Shown piece after piece: positions 29,074-38,290 of a DNA stretch of 64,000 nt. This DNA comes from Sphaerospermopsis torques-reginae ITEP-024 (GTDB lineage: Bacteria; Cyanobacteriota; Cyanobacteriia; Cyanobacteriales; Nostocaceae), in assembly GCF_019598945.1 (NCBI RefSeq), contig NZ_CP080598.1, forward strand, positions 558,001 to 622,000, written 5' to 3'. The translations under genes and the position numbers were made by a program. Position 1 is the first letter of the stretch; every line of letters begins with the position of its first letter. The notes under the pieces are model-generated. The model ran no database searches, had not been told where the DNA came from, and worked only from the letters and a program-made list of their open reading frames with translations.

Positions 29074-29709
29074 TTAGTTAATATCTAATTCCGTGCCTTT
29101 TTCTAAAGTTTTTGACTGATTAACTGGCTTTTTCGGAGAAGCTACCGCCGTTTTCGGAATTTCAATTACTGGGTTGTTCAAAGCTACCATTAACGGTGAG
29201 GTAGGAACTGCTGGCTGTGTTGTTACCGTTATTGGCTGTATTTTCTGTTGTGCCAGTTGCAACTTGGATGTATTACCAGGTATGAAACCAGATATTGAGC
29301 CAATGATACAAGCCGCTACAGCAGCCCCTCCAAACATCCAACCTAGTTGGTAACGGTAGCTCAAGCGTTTCCAGACTTGTTGGAATGTCGCTTCTGGAGA
29401 CTGTGCAGATGCTGGTATGGGCATCATTTTTACACCTTGCCGCAGTTTTAACAGTCGTGCATACAAGCACTTAACTGAGTCATCCGTGGACAGCCATTGT
29501 TCTACTTGCTTACGTTCGGCGGCGGTAACTTCGCCATCAAGGTAAGCACTCAATAACTCAAAGCGGTCAGCTTCGTTGTGTTGTCGGCAATCACGTTTCT
29601 CCATATCCTTAGTACCCGTTGATTCGTTGGTATATTTAGCCATTCCATTTGCTACATCGCTAGGGAGTTGGGAGGGGGAACGGTCATCAAACTGAGAATC
29701 AGTATTCAT
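29074..29709 (-). CDS. Anti-sigma factor for SigG
   Basis: The 211-residue protein has an anti-sigma N-terminal domain (FELLSAYLDGEVTAAERKQVEQWLSTDD), a single membrane span at about 123-142 (LGWMFGGAAVAACIIGSISG) and a proline-rich outer tail. The usual HxxxCxxC zinc triad is not seen. It lies 161 bp downstream of the ECF sigma gene on the same strand, matching the SigG/SapG pair described in Synechocystis. It should hold the sigma factor at the membrane until an envelope signal releases it. Confidence 0.85.
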   Translation of the reverse strand: MNTDSQFDDRSPSQLPSDVANGMAKYTNESTGTKDMEKRDCRQHNEADRFELLSAYLDGEVTAAERKQVEQWLSTDDSVKCLYARLLKLRQGVKMMPIPASAQSPEATFQQVWKRLSYRYQLGWMFGGAAVAACIIGSISGFIPGNTSKLQLAQQKIQPITVTTQPAVPTSPLMVALNNPVIEIPKTAVASPKKPVNQSKTLEKGTELDIN

Positions 29710-29870
29710 TTTAACGTTTTTACCAAGTCATACACGGGTAAACACAGCGGATAAATTTGAGAATTTAAGCAATTTTACTTCCAAATGGCAGAAAAAAATT
29801 GAGATTTCACCACAGTTCTTGTTCTTTTAACATTCTACCATTAAATTAAGGAAAGATGTTGTAAATTTAC

Positions 29871-30527
29871 TTAACCATCTAGATAACTTTGCAACTGGGT
29901 TTGCAATCTGGATCTAGCCCTAGCTATTCTCGATTTTACAGTTCCTAGAGAAACGCCGGTAATTTCGGCAATTTCTTCATAGGGTAATCCTTCGATTTCT
30001 CTCAGGACAATTGTAGTACGGAACACCTCTGGTAAATCGGCGATCGCATCTCGCAGTTGCTCGTAAAATTCTCTAGTAGTGAGTTCTTCCTCTGGTCCTG
30101 GTGTATCACCAGCAATTTCCCAATCCATCTCGCCGTCGTCTACCGAGCGGGGAGCATCCAATGACAGGGGGCTGACAACCCGTTTGCGTTTACGCAACTC
30201 ATCATAAAACAAGTTAGTAGCAATACGGCTTAACCAACCCCGAAATTTAGCAGGGTCTTGTAAGCGGTTAATATTCCGATAGACTCGAATCCACACTTCC
30301 TGAGCCAAGTCGGCTCTGTCAGACCAATCAGGAGCCAGATGGTATAAAACCCTATCGACTTGAGTCTGATAGCGCCGCAACAGTTCTGCAAAGGCAGCTT
30401 TATCTGGGCGCAGTCCTGTTTGACAGCGTAAAATAAGATCGTGGTTTGAGAGTTTGTCAACTTGCACCGATGCTTGTGAATAATTGGCATCAACAGTTGA
30501 CCAGGATACAGTAATCGATTGACTCAT
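29871..30527 (-). CDS. sigG: ECF RNA polymerase sigma factor SigG
   Basis: The 218-residue protein has sigma region 2 (LLRRYQTQVDRVLYHLAPDWSDRADLAQEVWIRVYRNI, then FRGWLSRIATNLFYDELRKRKR) and region 4 (ADLPEVFRTTIVLREIEGLPYEEIAEITGVSLGTVKSRIARARSRL). The spacer with PLSLDAPRSVDDGEMDWEI is typical of cyanobacterial SigG. It directs RNA polymerase to stress promoters, and the anti-sigma gene follows. Confidence 0.92.
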   Translation of the reverse strand: MSQSITVSWSTVDANYSQASVQVDKLSNHDLILRCQTGLRPDKAAFAELLRRYQTQVDRVLYHLAPDWSDRADLAQEVWIRVYRNINRLQDPAKFRGWLSRIATNLFYDELRKRKRVVSPLSLDAPRSVDDGEMDWEIAGDTPGPEEELTTREFYEQLRDAIADLPEVFRTTIVLREIEGLPYEEIAEITGVSLGTVKSRIARARSRLQTQLQSYLDG

Positions 30528-30980
30528 AGATCGTACTGGCTGTAAATCATCCCTTCCTATTAGACTAGATAATTAGAGAGATGTTCCTGGGTTAAGTGAC
30601 GGATTTATGAGATCAACACGGAAATATAAATCAGGAATTATAAAAAAAGTTTTGAGTGTACACTGTCGGGTGTTGGATTTAGGAAAAAACATCAGTAAAC
30701 TGTATTCACTTGAACAACTGACTACTACCCCTTGACAATTGGGACTGGGGACTGGGGACTGGTGAATTGGTAAAAATCTTTTCTCCCCTGCGCCCTGCAC
30801 CCTGCCCCCCTGCTTCTTCTGACTCCTGACTCCTGACTCCTAAAACTCCTAAATTATAAAGATATTGTCAGGGTAATGAGATAACTGATAATTATTGATA
30901 AATTCTTTGCTAATTGGCTGCTGTTGGCAGTCCATAATTAATTTTAATGAGCCAGATATGTCAGGGATACACAATAAGCA
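30528..30980. other. Intergenic region with CTCCTGA/CTGGGGA heptamers
   Basis: This is the shared upstream region of sigG (minus) and the L,D-transpeptidase gene (plus). Around 30746-30762 are GGGGACT heptamers and around 30819-30842 three ACTCCTG units. No gene, RNA or clear promoter was identified; promoters for both genes must lie here. Confidence 0.5.
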
Positions 30981-31775
30981 ATGGCAATGGCAAGAAATGA
31001 ATCTGTAGCACGGATGGTAATGTTCCTCTGTTTTGGCACAGCAATTTTATCTCTGGCTGTCCATTGGCACAGTATGAGAACAACAGCCCAGTTAAATCCG
31101 TCGGTATCCACTACATTAAGGAAAAATTCTACTTCCCCGACTGACTCTAGTAAAAATATTTCTCCAGGTATTAGCATTGGGGAAACCGCTTTCGGCGCGT
31201 CTTTTCCCTCTTCTCCATCAAATTCTACTGCTGGGAAAAAATATGTAGCTAGTGCTGCGGATACACCAAAAAATACAAAGTTGGTGTTTCCAGAACAGAT
31301 CGAGAAGCAGAAGACAAACAGCAAACCAAAGGGCTTTTTCTTTCGCGGTGTGGATGAGTCCACGTCTGTTCAAGGTTCTCAATCTACTCAGACAGAAGTG
31401 GTGGTTGATTTAAGCGATCGCCGGGTTTATGTTTACCGCTATGACCAAGTTATAGCTAGTTACCCCATTGCTATCGGTAAAAAAGGTTGGGAAACGCCCA
31501 CAGGTAATTTTCAAGTCATACATAAGGAACATCATCCAATTTGGAAGCATCCAATTACAGGGAAAATATATGAAGCTGGTACAGATAGTCCTTTAGGAGA
31601 CAGATGGATTGGTTTTTGGTCAGATGGCAGAAACGAAATTGGCTTTCATGGTACACCTGATACTGATTTAATAGGTGCAGCCGTGTCTCATGGTTGCTTG
31701 AGAATGCGTAACCCTGATGTCCGAATGTTATATGAGCAAATCGATTTAGGCACACCAGTATTAGTGCGCGACTAA
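30981..31775 (+). CDS. L,D-transpeptidase (YkuD domain)
   Basis: The 264-residue protein has an N-terminal membrane anchor (MVMFLCFGTAILSLAVHW), a low-complexity Ser/Thr/Pro linker to about residue 135, and a C-terminal YkuD domain: VVDLSDRRVYVYRYDQVIASYPIAIGKKGWETPTG, GFHGTPDTDLIGAAVSHGCLRMRNPD. His and Cys in HGT...SHGCLRMR are the catalytic pair. It cross-links or trims peptidoglycan in the periplasm. It is divergent to the envelope-stress sigma gene sigG, which may regulate it; that link is inference. Confidence 0.93.
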   Translation: MAMARNESVARMVMFLCFGTAILSLAVHWHSMRTTAQLNPSVSTTLRKNSTSPTDSSKNISPGISIGETAFGASFPSSPSNSTAGKKYVASAADTPKNTKLVFPEQIEKQKTNSKPKGFFFRGVDESTSVQGSQSTQTEVVVDLSDRRVYVYRYDQVIASYPIAIGKKGWETPTGNFQVIHKEHHPIWKHPITGKIYEAGTDSPLGDRWIGFWSDGRNEIGFHGTPDTDLIGAAVSHGCLRMRNPDVRMLYEQIDLGTPVLVRD

Positions 31776-32672
31776 AATAGCAGTGGTCAGGAGTCAGGAG
31801 TCACGAGAATTTTAGATTTTAGATTTTAGATTTTAGATTGGATTCATGAAATACAATCCAACCCACATTCCGCACCCCCCAGTGTCACAATCGGTAATTT
31901 CGGATTTTTTAACCAAGTTGAGGATAATTTTGATACAAAATGGTCGAAATCTTAGATGGCGATCACCAATCTCAAATCCCCAAACGACTTCTGTCCGGTC
32001 TTCCATCCAGGAGATTTACCCCTTGGTTTTGGTGGTTTGGCAGGAGTAGAAACCCTGAGCAAAATCCCAGGCATAGCTTGTGCAACCCTTCCAGGGGTGA
32101 GTTTAGTGATTTGTTTCTGCCACGGGAGGGGATGGTCATTGACCGGGAATTTTAGATTTTAGATTTTAGATTAAAAACATTTGGTACAAGCCCCGTCCTT
32201 CAGGACGGAAAAATACTCGCTGCGCTGCGTACGCTTCGCTAACGTAAATCCCAAATCCAAAATTTTCAAGCTCCACACTTGAAAATTCACATTTTTTGTA
32301 TCAAATTTATCCTTAAATTTATTCAAAAATCCGAAAAAACCGACTCAATACTGTTCGGTTAAGGAAAAAGAGGGGGTAGGATCAAGAGAAAAGAGTTCGC
32401 GTATTATTTACCCCACATTCCGAACCTCAAAATGTCATACGTTAATACTTCAATTATTTTTACCAAAAATGTTGACATAATTCAGTATTTAAACGTATGA
32501 ACTACAGACCTTTGGCGATAGCGAAGCGCTGCTGCAAGCAGTTTGCTATTCAACGACCATTAACCCCAATTTTTGTAGTCTTTGTATATTACAAAACGAA
32601 GTACAGAATGTGGGTTGTCGTATGCCATACGCCAAATACCTATTGGATTTGACTTAACTTGCTGAATGGGCT
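31776..32672. mobile_element. Degenerate mobile-element region without an intact gene
   Basis: Arms at 31910-31951 and 32290-32333 are inverted copies of each other at roughly 80% identity by eye (CGGATTTTTTAACC versus its complement ATTCAAAAATCCG, and ATTTTGATACAAAATG versus CATTTTTTGTATCAAA). ACCCACATTCCGCAC at 31861 recurs as CCCCACATTCCGAAC at 32411. TTTAGAT heptamers lie at 31810-31838 and 32150-32171. CCCCGTCCTTCAGGACGG near 32191 is a hairpin of IS605 type. Short frames inside match nothing I know. I read this as remnants of at least two inserted elements. Confidence 0.5.
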
Positions 32673-33194
32673 TTATTCAGTAATTATACCACTTTTGGGC
32701 GGTACTACATAGATCACTCCAGAAACTATGGTTAAAATTACGGAAATCCAAAAAGAAATTATTGCGGGAAGTTGCCAAGTTTCTGATAATGGTGCGATGA
32801 GTAATGCTATGGCGATTATTTGACTTACTGTTTTTAGTTTACCCCAAATATTTGCCCCACTGATGCTAGTTTGATTGACTCGCCATCCCGCTATGGCTAA
32901 TTCTCGTGCTAAGATTATAAATACTCCCCATCCTGGGATTTTTCCTAGTTCTACTAATACTAATAATGGTGCTAGTACCAGGAGTTTATCTACTAAGGGA
33001 TCTAGAAATTTTCCTAAGTCTGTAATTTGGTTAAGTTTTCTGGCTAAATATCCATCTAACCAGTCTGTTAATGCTGCTATTAAAAATATGGTTAAGCATA
33101 TCCATTTTGCTTGGGGTGTGGGTATATATAAGCCATATAATAAAAATGGTATTCCTATGAGTCGGGAAAAGGTGATTGTGTTTGGTATGTTCAT
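32673..33194 (-). CDS. pgsA: CDP-diacylglycerol-glycerol-3-phosphate 3-phosphatidyltransferase
   Basis: The 173-residue membrane protein carries the CDP-alcohol phosphotransferase motif DGYLARKLNQITDLGKFLDPLVD, matching D-G-x2-A-R-x8-G-x3-D-x3-D. Five or six hydrophobic segments follow the start MNIPNTITFSRLIGIPFLLYG. It makes phosphatidylglycerol phosphate, the precursor of the only phospholipid of thylakoid membranes. The C-terminus lies next to the mobile-element region but looks intact. Confidence 0.93.
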   Translation of the reverse strand: MNIPNTITFSRLIGIPFLLYGLYIPTPQAKWICLTIFLIAALTDWLDGYLARKLNQITDLGKFLDPLVDKLLVLAPLLVLVELGKIPGWGVFIILARELAIAGWRVNQTSISGANIWGKLKTVSQIIAIALLIAPLSETWQLPAIISFWISVILTIVSGVIYVVPPKSGIITE

Positions 33195-33313
33195 GATTTT
33201 TAAAGTTTGTTATTTTTCGGGTTTTTCGTTTTCTTACAGGTTTTTTATTAACGAACCGCAAAGTACGCAAAGAACACAAAGAGGTTTTATAAGAAGTCGG
33301 TAATATTTTTTAT

Positions 33314-33880
33314 CTATTTTAATTTTAAGCATTCAAATAATTTTCCTAATGTTAAATGTAATTCTTTCATTATTTCGGGAACTGGTAATATGTCTGTTTC
33401 ATTTTCTAAATAAATTGGTTGTTGGTTTTGGGGATAAATTATGATATTATATTCTTCGGGAATAATTAACCAACCTAAGCTAGTACCATGATTTAAACAA
33501 TGTAAAATATTTTTGGTAGGTTTGGCTATACTTTGTTCTGGAGAAAGAATTTCAATTGTCCAGTCTGGATGGGTATTAAAAGCATTTTCAATGTTACCTT
33601 TTTCATCTACGGGTATTCTATCCCATGCAAATACCGCTATGTCAGGAACTATGGAACGTCCCCCAAATGTACACCTTAATTCTGAAAATGCTAAAGCAAT
33701 TTTAGCATCTTCAACTACATTGTTAATCGCATTAACTGTTTTCCCTTGTAATCTGCTATGTTTACCTTGTGGCATTGGTTTTTGAATTATTTCTCCGTTA
33801 ATATATTCGCTTGCAGGTTTGGTTTCTGGTAGTTGTAAAAATTCTTCTAAAGTTAATTTACGGGTGGGTGTTGTTACCAT
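33314..33880 (-). CDS. Uma2 family (DUF820) protein
   Basis: The 188-residue protein is a standard Uma2: KLTLEEFLQLPETKPASEYINGEIIQKPMPQGKHSRLQ, RSIVPDIAVFAWDRIP and PDWTIEILSPEQSIAKPTKNILHCL. The PD-(D/E)XK-fold residues Asp (VPDIAVF) and Glu (IEILSPEQS) are present. Role unknown. It is one of three Uma2 genes in the window. Confidence 0.88.
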   Translation of the reverse strand: MVTTPTRKLTLEEFLQLPETKPASEYINGEIIQKPMPQGKHSRLQGKTVNAINNVVEDAKIALAFSELRCTFGGRSIVPDIAVFAWDRIPVDEKGNIENAFNTHPDWTIEILSPEQSIAKPTKNILHCLNHGTSLGWLIIPEEYNIIIYPQNQQPIYLENETDILPVPEIMKELHLTLGKLFECLKLK

Positions 33881-33995
33881 AATATTTTTACCTTTTAGTA
33901 TTTAACCCAAGTTTATCCTAAAAAAGATTGCTAAATTAGGCTTTTAGCATCCTCACATGGGATGATCTGTATTTTCAGATAACCTACGACACACT

Positions 33996-35408
33996 ATGAC
34001 TAACAATACAGATTTTCGCATTGAACGGGATTCGATGGGCGATCGCCAAATTGCCAACAACGTCTATTATGGTATTCAAACCCAACGCGCTGTTGAAAAT
34101 TTCCCCATCAGTGGTTTAAAACCTCTACCCACCTACGTTAACGCAGGTTTATATATCAAAAAAGCTACCGCTATCGTCAACGGTGAATTAAATTGTATTC
34201 CCGCAGATATCAGCAAAGCTATCATTCAAGCAGTTGATGAAATTTTAGCCGGTAAACTCCGTGATCAGTTCGTGGTTGATGTTTACCAAGCAGGTGCAGG
34301 TACATCTCACCACATGAACATTAATGAAGTTCTCGCCAACCGCGCTTTAGAAATACTCGGTGAGGAAAAAGGTAAATATAAGCGTGTCAGCCCTAATGAT
34401 CATGTCAACTACGGTCAGTCTACTAACGATGTCATCCCTACCGCTATTCGTATCGGTGGTTTATTAGCACTTTCCCAAACTCTACACCCCGCTTTAGAAA
34501 CTGCAATTTCTACCTTAGAAGCCAAAGCAGTCGAATTTTACGATATTGTCAAATCTGGAAGAACCCATTTACAGGATGCTGTACCCGTGCGTTTGGGTGA
34601 AAACTTCCGCGCTTGGGCGCATATTCTCAGCGAACATCAAAACCGATTATACACCGCTTCCGGTGATTTAATGGTTCTGGGTTTGGGGGGAAGTGCAGCC
34701 GGTACAGGAATGAATACCCACCCAGAATACCGTAAACGGGTGGTAGAGACGCTTTCGCAACTATTAGAAATACCTTTAGAACCAGCACCCCATTTAATGG
34801 CCGCAATGCAAAGTATGGGTGCGTTTGTTAATGTTTCCGGTGCAGTACGAAATTTAGCACAGGATCTAGTTAAAATCTCCCATGACCTGCGTTTGATGGA
34901 CTCTGGACCCAAAACCGGGTTTAAGGAAATTCAACTACCCCCAGTGCAACCAGGTTCTTCTATTATGCCAGGGAAATATAATCCCGTGATGGCAGAGATG
35001 ACATCAATGGTATGTTTTCAGGTGATGGGATATGATAGCGCGATCGCTCTTGCAGCACAAGCAGGACAATTAGAATTAAATGTGATGATGCCTCTTATTG
35101 CCTATAATTTAATTCACAGCATTGAAATTTTAGGTAATACAATTGGGGCATTAACTAACAATTGTATTAGCGGAATTACCGCGAACAAAGAAAGATGTTT
35201 GGGTTACGCTGAAGGTAGTTTAGCATTAGTTACTGCTTTAAATACTCACATTGGTTATCTTAATGCTGCTGCTGTCGCTAAGGAGTCTTTGGAAACTGGA
35301 AAGTCTCTGCGGCAAATTGTTCTGGAAAAGGGTTTAATGACTGAGGAAGAATTAGCTTCTGTTTTAGATTTGGAACAAATGAGTTCTATTGTTCCTCTGG
35401 AAAATTAA
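33996..35408 (+). CDS. aspA: Aspartate ammonia-lyase (aspartase/fumarase superfamily)
   Basis: The 470-residue protein starts with RIERDSMGDRQIANNVYYGIQTQRAVENF, close to aspartase, and has the superfamily loop PGSSIMPGKYNPV with the catalytic serine near residue 321. Other conserved blocks are GQSTNDVIPTA and SGRTHLQDAVPV. Aspartase releases ammonium from aspartate to give fumarate. Fumarase C is the alternative, but RxExD and YYGIQT favour aspartase. It is complete, with its own promoter region upstream. Confidence 0.8.
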   Translation: MTNNTDFRIERDSMGDRQIANNVYYGIQTQRAVENFPISGLKPLPTYVNAGLYIKKATAIVNGELNCIPADISKAIIQAVDEILAGKLRDQFVVDVYQAGAGTSHHMNINEVLANRALEILGEEKGKYKRVSPNDHVNYGQSTNDVIPTAIRIGGLLALSQTLHPALETAISTLEAKAVEFYDIVKSGRTHLQDAVPVRLGENFRAWAHILSEHQNRLYTASGDLMVLGLGGSAAGTGMNTHPEYRKRVVETLSQLLEIPLEPAPHLMAAMQSMGAFVNVSGAVRNLAQDLVKISHDLRLMDSGPKTGFKEIQLPPVQPGSSIMPGKYNPVMAEMTSMVCFQVMGYDSAIALAAQAGQLELNVMMPLIAYNLIHSIEILGNTIGALTNNCISGITANKERCLGYAEGSLALVTALNTHIGYLNAAAVAKESLETGKSLRQIVLEKGLMTEEELASVLDLEQMSSIVPLEN

Positions 35409-35418
35409 TAAATAGTTT

Positions 35419-35443
35419 GTAGGGGTTTAGCAATGCTAAACCC
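35419..35443. repeat. Degenerate palindrome of the GTAGGGG family
   Basis: GTAGGGGTTTAGCA followed by TGCTAAACCC, with the right arm decayed at its end. It is 10 bp after the aspA stop, and a CACGCAAAGACGCAAAGG repeat follows at about 35456-35473. Confidence 0.65.
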
Positions 35444-35532
35444 TGATTTTTTATCTCACGCAAAGACGCAAAGGTGCAAAGAAACAAAGAAAGATGATAT
35501 AATAATTATAATACTCTTTTGAGGTGGGAATT

Positions 35533-36009
35533 ATGAAAACTATTCATGATTTAAAACAACTCTATGAAGCTGATGATTCTCAATGGTTGGAAGAAACTAT
35601 TAAATTATTAAAAAATCGGCAATTTCAAAATTTAGATTTGGAGAATTTAATTGAGGAGTTAGAGGAGTTGGGAAGAAGAGATAAAAGTGCTGTAGCTAGT
35701 CTGTTAGAGCAAATTATTCGTCATTTATTACTATTTCAATTTTGGACAAGTGAACACGAGAATAATGGGGTACATTGGCAAAGTGAAATCTATACTTTTA
35801 GAGTTCAATTAAACCGCCGACTTAATACAAATTTGCGTAATTATTTAGAATCAGAGTTGGATTTTATTTATCAGGATGCTTTAGGATTTGTGAAAATCAA
35901 AACTCAAAATTCTGTGAATTTTCCTTCAGAATCTATTTACAGTCTTTCAGAATTACTTGATCTTGAATGGTATCCTATCGAAATCTCATCACCTCGCAAA
36001 AAAAGATAA
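35533..36009 (+). CDS. DUF29 family protein
   Basis: From ATG at 35533, preceded by GAGGTGG, the product has 158 residues. It shows LYEADDSQWLEETIKLLKNRQF, LDLENLIEELEELGRRDKSAVASLLEQIIRHLLLFQFW and the C-terminal LSELLDLEW, the DUF29 plan. Function unknown. It is convergent with the Uma2 gene at 36077, with a hairpin between. Confidence 0.85.
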   Translation: MKTIHDLKQLYEADDSQWLEETIKLLKNRQFQNLDLENLIEELEELGRRDKSAVASLLEQIIRHLLLFQFWTSEHENNGVHWQSEIYTFRVQLNRRLNTNLRNYLESELDFIYQDALGFVKIKTQNSVNFPSESIYSLSELLDLEWYPIEISSPRKKR

Positions 36010-36028
36010 TAGTCTTTATATTCAGATC

Positions 36029-36063
36029 CCCGACTTCTGAGAACATCAAGAAAAGAAGTCGGG
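36029..36063. terminator. Hairpin between convergent DUF29 and Uma2 genes
   Basis: CCCGACTTCT (36029-36038) pairs perfectly with AGAAGTCGGG (36054-36063). It may stop transcription from both sides. Neither side has a true T-run, so its function as an intrinsic terminator is uncertain. A sibling hairpin lies at 38537-38571. Confidence 0.55.
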
Positions 36064-36076
36064 AATATAAAATCTC

Positions 36077-36730
36077 TTAAATCTCCTCTGGATTCACTCC
36101 CAGTTCTCTCAATTTTTCCGCTAATCTCGCTGCTTTTGCTTCTGCTAATTGTCTCTTTTCTTCTAACTCTACATATTTCAGAAATTTCTCTCCATCAGGA
36201 CGATAAATTTGTAGTTCTCCATCTACAATTTCAAATCTGATCCCTAATTTTGGACTACTAAAACCCTGTATTTCTTCGATTTGTTTTAATTCTGTTTCTG
36301 AACGCAAGTAACCAAATAATTCTCCTGTATCTGGATCGTAAATATAATATTCTTCTACTCCATAAGTTTCATAAAATTTGAATTTCTTTAACATCTCTGG
36401 AAATGTATTTCCGGGAGAGAGTATTTCAAATACTACTTGGGGAATAATATTATTTTCCTTCCATTGTTGATAAGAACCTCTATCTCCTTTTGGTCTTCCA
36501 AATACTACCATGATATCTGGTGCTTGACGCAGTTTATTGTTTCCTTCTACCGGATACCAAAGTAAATCACCTGCTACAAATACATCAGGATTCTCTTTGA
36601 ATAATGCGTCTATTCCTCCTTGAATTGTTACAATCCATCTAAATTGTTTGGTATTATCTGCCATTGGTTTACCGTCACTATCGGGATATGTAATTTCTGT
36701 TTTTTGGGTTGGGGAAATTGTGTTTGTCAT
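36077..36730 (-). CDS. Uma2 family (DUF820) protein with coiled-coil tail
   Basis: The 217-residue protein has the Uma2 core: PDVFVAGDLLWYPVEGNNKLRQAPDIMVVFG, IPQVVFEILSPGNTFPEMLKKFKFYETYGVEEYYIYDP. The tail (VELEEKRQLAEAKAARLAEKLRELGVNPEEI) is a coiled-coil usual for this subgroup. Function unknown. Confidence 0.88.
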   Translation of the reverse strand: MTNTISPTQKTEITYPDSDGKPMADNTKQFRWIVTIQGGIDALFKENPDVFVAGDLLWYPVEGNNKLRQAPDIMVVFGRPKGDRGSYQQWKENNIIPQVVFEILSPGNTFPEMLKKFKFYETYGVEEYYIYDPDTGELFGYLRSETELKQIEEIQGFSSPKLGIRFEIVDGELQIYRPDGEKFLKYVELEEKRQLAEAKAARLAEKLRELGVNPEEI

Positions 36731-36864
36731 TTATTTTTACTCCTAATAAAACATTCTACTTTTTCATGTATTCAGTTTTTTAACTTCTGGCTTTTAGCCG
36801 AATGCTGACATTTTAGCTAAAAATAGTCTATATTGTGATATAATAACGCAATTATTAATTAACT

Positions 36865-37836
36865 ATGCAGACACCAAAACCAGCCGTTAGTTTAATTCGG
36901 GCTAAATCTTACGAACAAGAGGCTTTAAGAGAATCCTTGACTACGCTGTTAGCACCTTTGGGGGGAATAGCAGCTTTTGTGAAAAAGGGCGATCGCGTAC
37001 TTTTAAAACCTAATTTACTCACCGGTTCTCGTCCTACTAAAGAATGTACCACACGCCCGGAATTAGTCCGCGCTGTGGCTGAAATGGTGCTGGAAGTGGG
37101 AGGTAAACCATTTTTGGGAGATAGTCCCGCTTTTGGTAGTGCTAAAGGTGTCGCTACAGCTAATGGGTTATTACCAATTTTGGAAGATTTGAATATTCCT
37201 ATTGTGGAATTTCACGGTAAACGTTATCAAACTGTGAATGATAATTTCAATCATCTGTTACTATCAAAAGAAGCAATGGAAGCAGATGTAATTATCAATT
37301 TACCTAAAGTTAAATCTCATATGCAATTAACTGTAACTTTGGGTGTGAAAAATCTCTTTGGTTGTGTACCTGGTAAAATGAAAGCCTGGTGGCACATGGA
37401 GGCAGGAAAAGATGCCGCAAGATTTGGGGAAATGTTGGTAGAAACTGCCAGAGCAATTAATCCTAGTTTAACCATTTTAGATGGTATTATTGGTCATGAA
37501 GGTAATGGTCCTAGTGGTGGTGAACCTCGTGATTTAGGTGTTTTAGCAGCTTCGGATCATGTGTTTGCTTTAGATCGGGCAGTGTTAGAAATTCTCAAAG
37601 TTGATCCTCTACAAGTTCCCACAGTTGCAGCTTCTCAAAAATTGGGTATTTGTCCAGAATTAAGTGAAATTGAATTCCCTAATTTATCTCCTGATCTCTT
37701 ACAAATAGAAGATTGGCGTTTACCTGATAATTTAATGTCAATTGACTTTGCAATGCCCCGTGTCATTAAATCTACTTTTAGGCATCTTTATATCCGGTTT
37801 ATTAAAGAACCAATGGGTGCTTACGCTAAAGGATAA
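36865..37836 (+). CDS. DUF362 family protein
   Basis: The 323-residue protein matches DUF362: VLLKPNLLTGSRPTKECTTRPELVRAVAEMV, FLGDSPAFGSA, VIINLPKVKSHMQLTVTLGVKNLFGCVPGKMKAWWHM, ILDGIIGHEGNGPSGGEPRDLGVLAASDHVFALD. No ferredoxin domain is fused. The family is widespread and uncharacterised. The C-terminal RHLYIRFIKEPMGAYAKG appears complete. It stands alone. Confidence 0.88.
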   Translation: MQTPKPAVSLIRAKSYEQEALRESLTTLLAPLGGIAAFVKKGDRVLLKPNLLTGSRPTKECTTRPELVRAVAEMVLEVGGKPFLGDSPAFGSAKGVATANGLLPILEDLNIPIVEFHGKRYQTVNDNFNHLLLSKEAMEADVIINLPKVKSHMQLTVTLGVKNLFGCVPGKMKAWWHMEAGKDAARFGEMLVETARAINPSLTILDGIIGHEGNGPSGGEPRDLGVLAASDHVFALDRAVLEILKVDPLQVPTVAASQKLGICPELSEIEFPNLSPDLLQIEDWRLPDNLMSIDFAMPRVIKSTFRHLYIRFIKEPMGAYAKG

Positions 37837-37860
37837 AAGCTCAAATATATCCTAAATTTT

Positions 37861-37966
37861 CTCGTTCCCATACTCTGTATGGGAATGAATTTTCAAAGGC
37901 TCTGACTTTGGTAAAATCATAGGCAGAGCCTCTATATTGCATTCCCAGTCTGAGACTGGGAACGAG
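37861..37966. repeat. 106-bp nested-hairpin repeat element
   Basis: Ends are CTCGTTCCCA (37861-37870) and its complement TGGGAACGAG (37957-37966). Inside lie three further hairpins: TCCCATACTCTGTATGGGA, AGGCTCTG paired with CAGAGCCT (about 37897-37931), and TTCCCAGTCTGAGACTGGGA. The layout is that of a small non-autonomous element. TAAAATC heptamers follow directly (37967-37997). Confidence 0.75.
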
Positions 37967-37996
37967 AAATCTAAAATCTAAAATCTAAAATCTAAA

Positions 37997-38290
37997 ATTG
38001 CTGTAAATGCACAAGAACATTAATAATTCTGTGACTACGATCACTAAATCGGGTGATTTTGATGTAGTGAAACGAATTTCCAGAAAATATTAATTACCCC
38101 ATGAAGAAGCAGATGTTTGATATTTCATTTGTAACAAAAATGCCATGTATAAAAAGCTCCTATGCCATTTTTGCAACAGGATAAGTTTCTTTAAAGTTAG
38201 CAGCTTGATTTGAGAAAAATAGCTAAAATAGAAATGAAACTCTCTCACAGAGAGTAGAACTACAAGTGATAGGAACAACCAGAATTTTTT
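37997..38290. other. Leader region of the small membrane protein gene
   Basis: No gene was accepted here. A 62-codon minus frame (38090-38278) lacks a ribosome site and family resemblance. The region should include the promoter of the gene at 38291; CTCTCTCACAGAGAG near 38240 is a small inverted repeat in its leader. Confidence 0.4.

Noticed and set aside
31846-32162. Overlapping open frames in the mobile-element region
   Set aside because: Three frames overlap on one strand with no family match; they are likely accidental within repeat debris.
33996-35408. Class II fumarase (fumC)
   Set aside because: The N-terminal RIERDSMG and VYYGIQT segments match aspartase better. Fumarase remains possible and is reflected in the confidence.
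38090-38278. 62-codon minus-strand frame with hydrophobic residues
   Set aside because: Its hydrophobicity follows from AT-rich sequence, there is no ribosome site, and it lies in the leader of a better gene.
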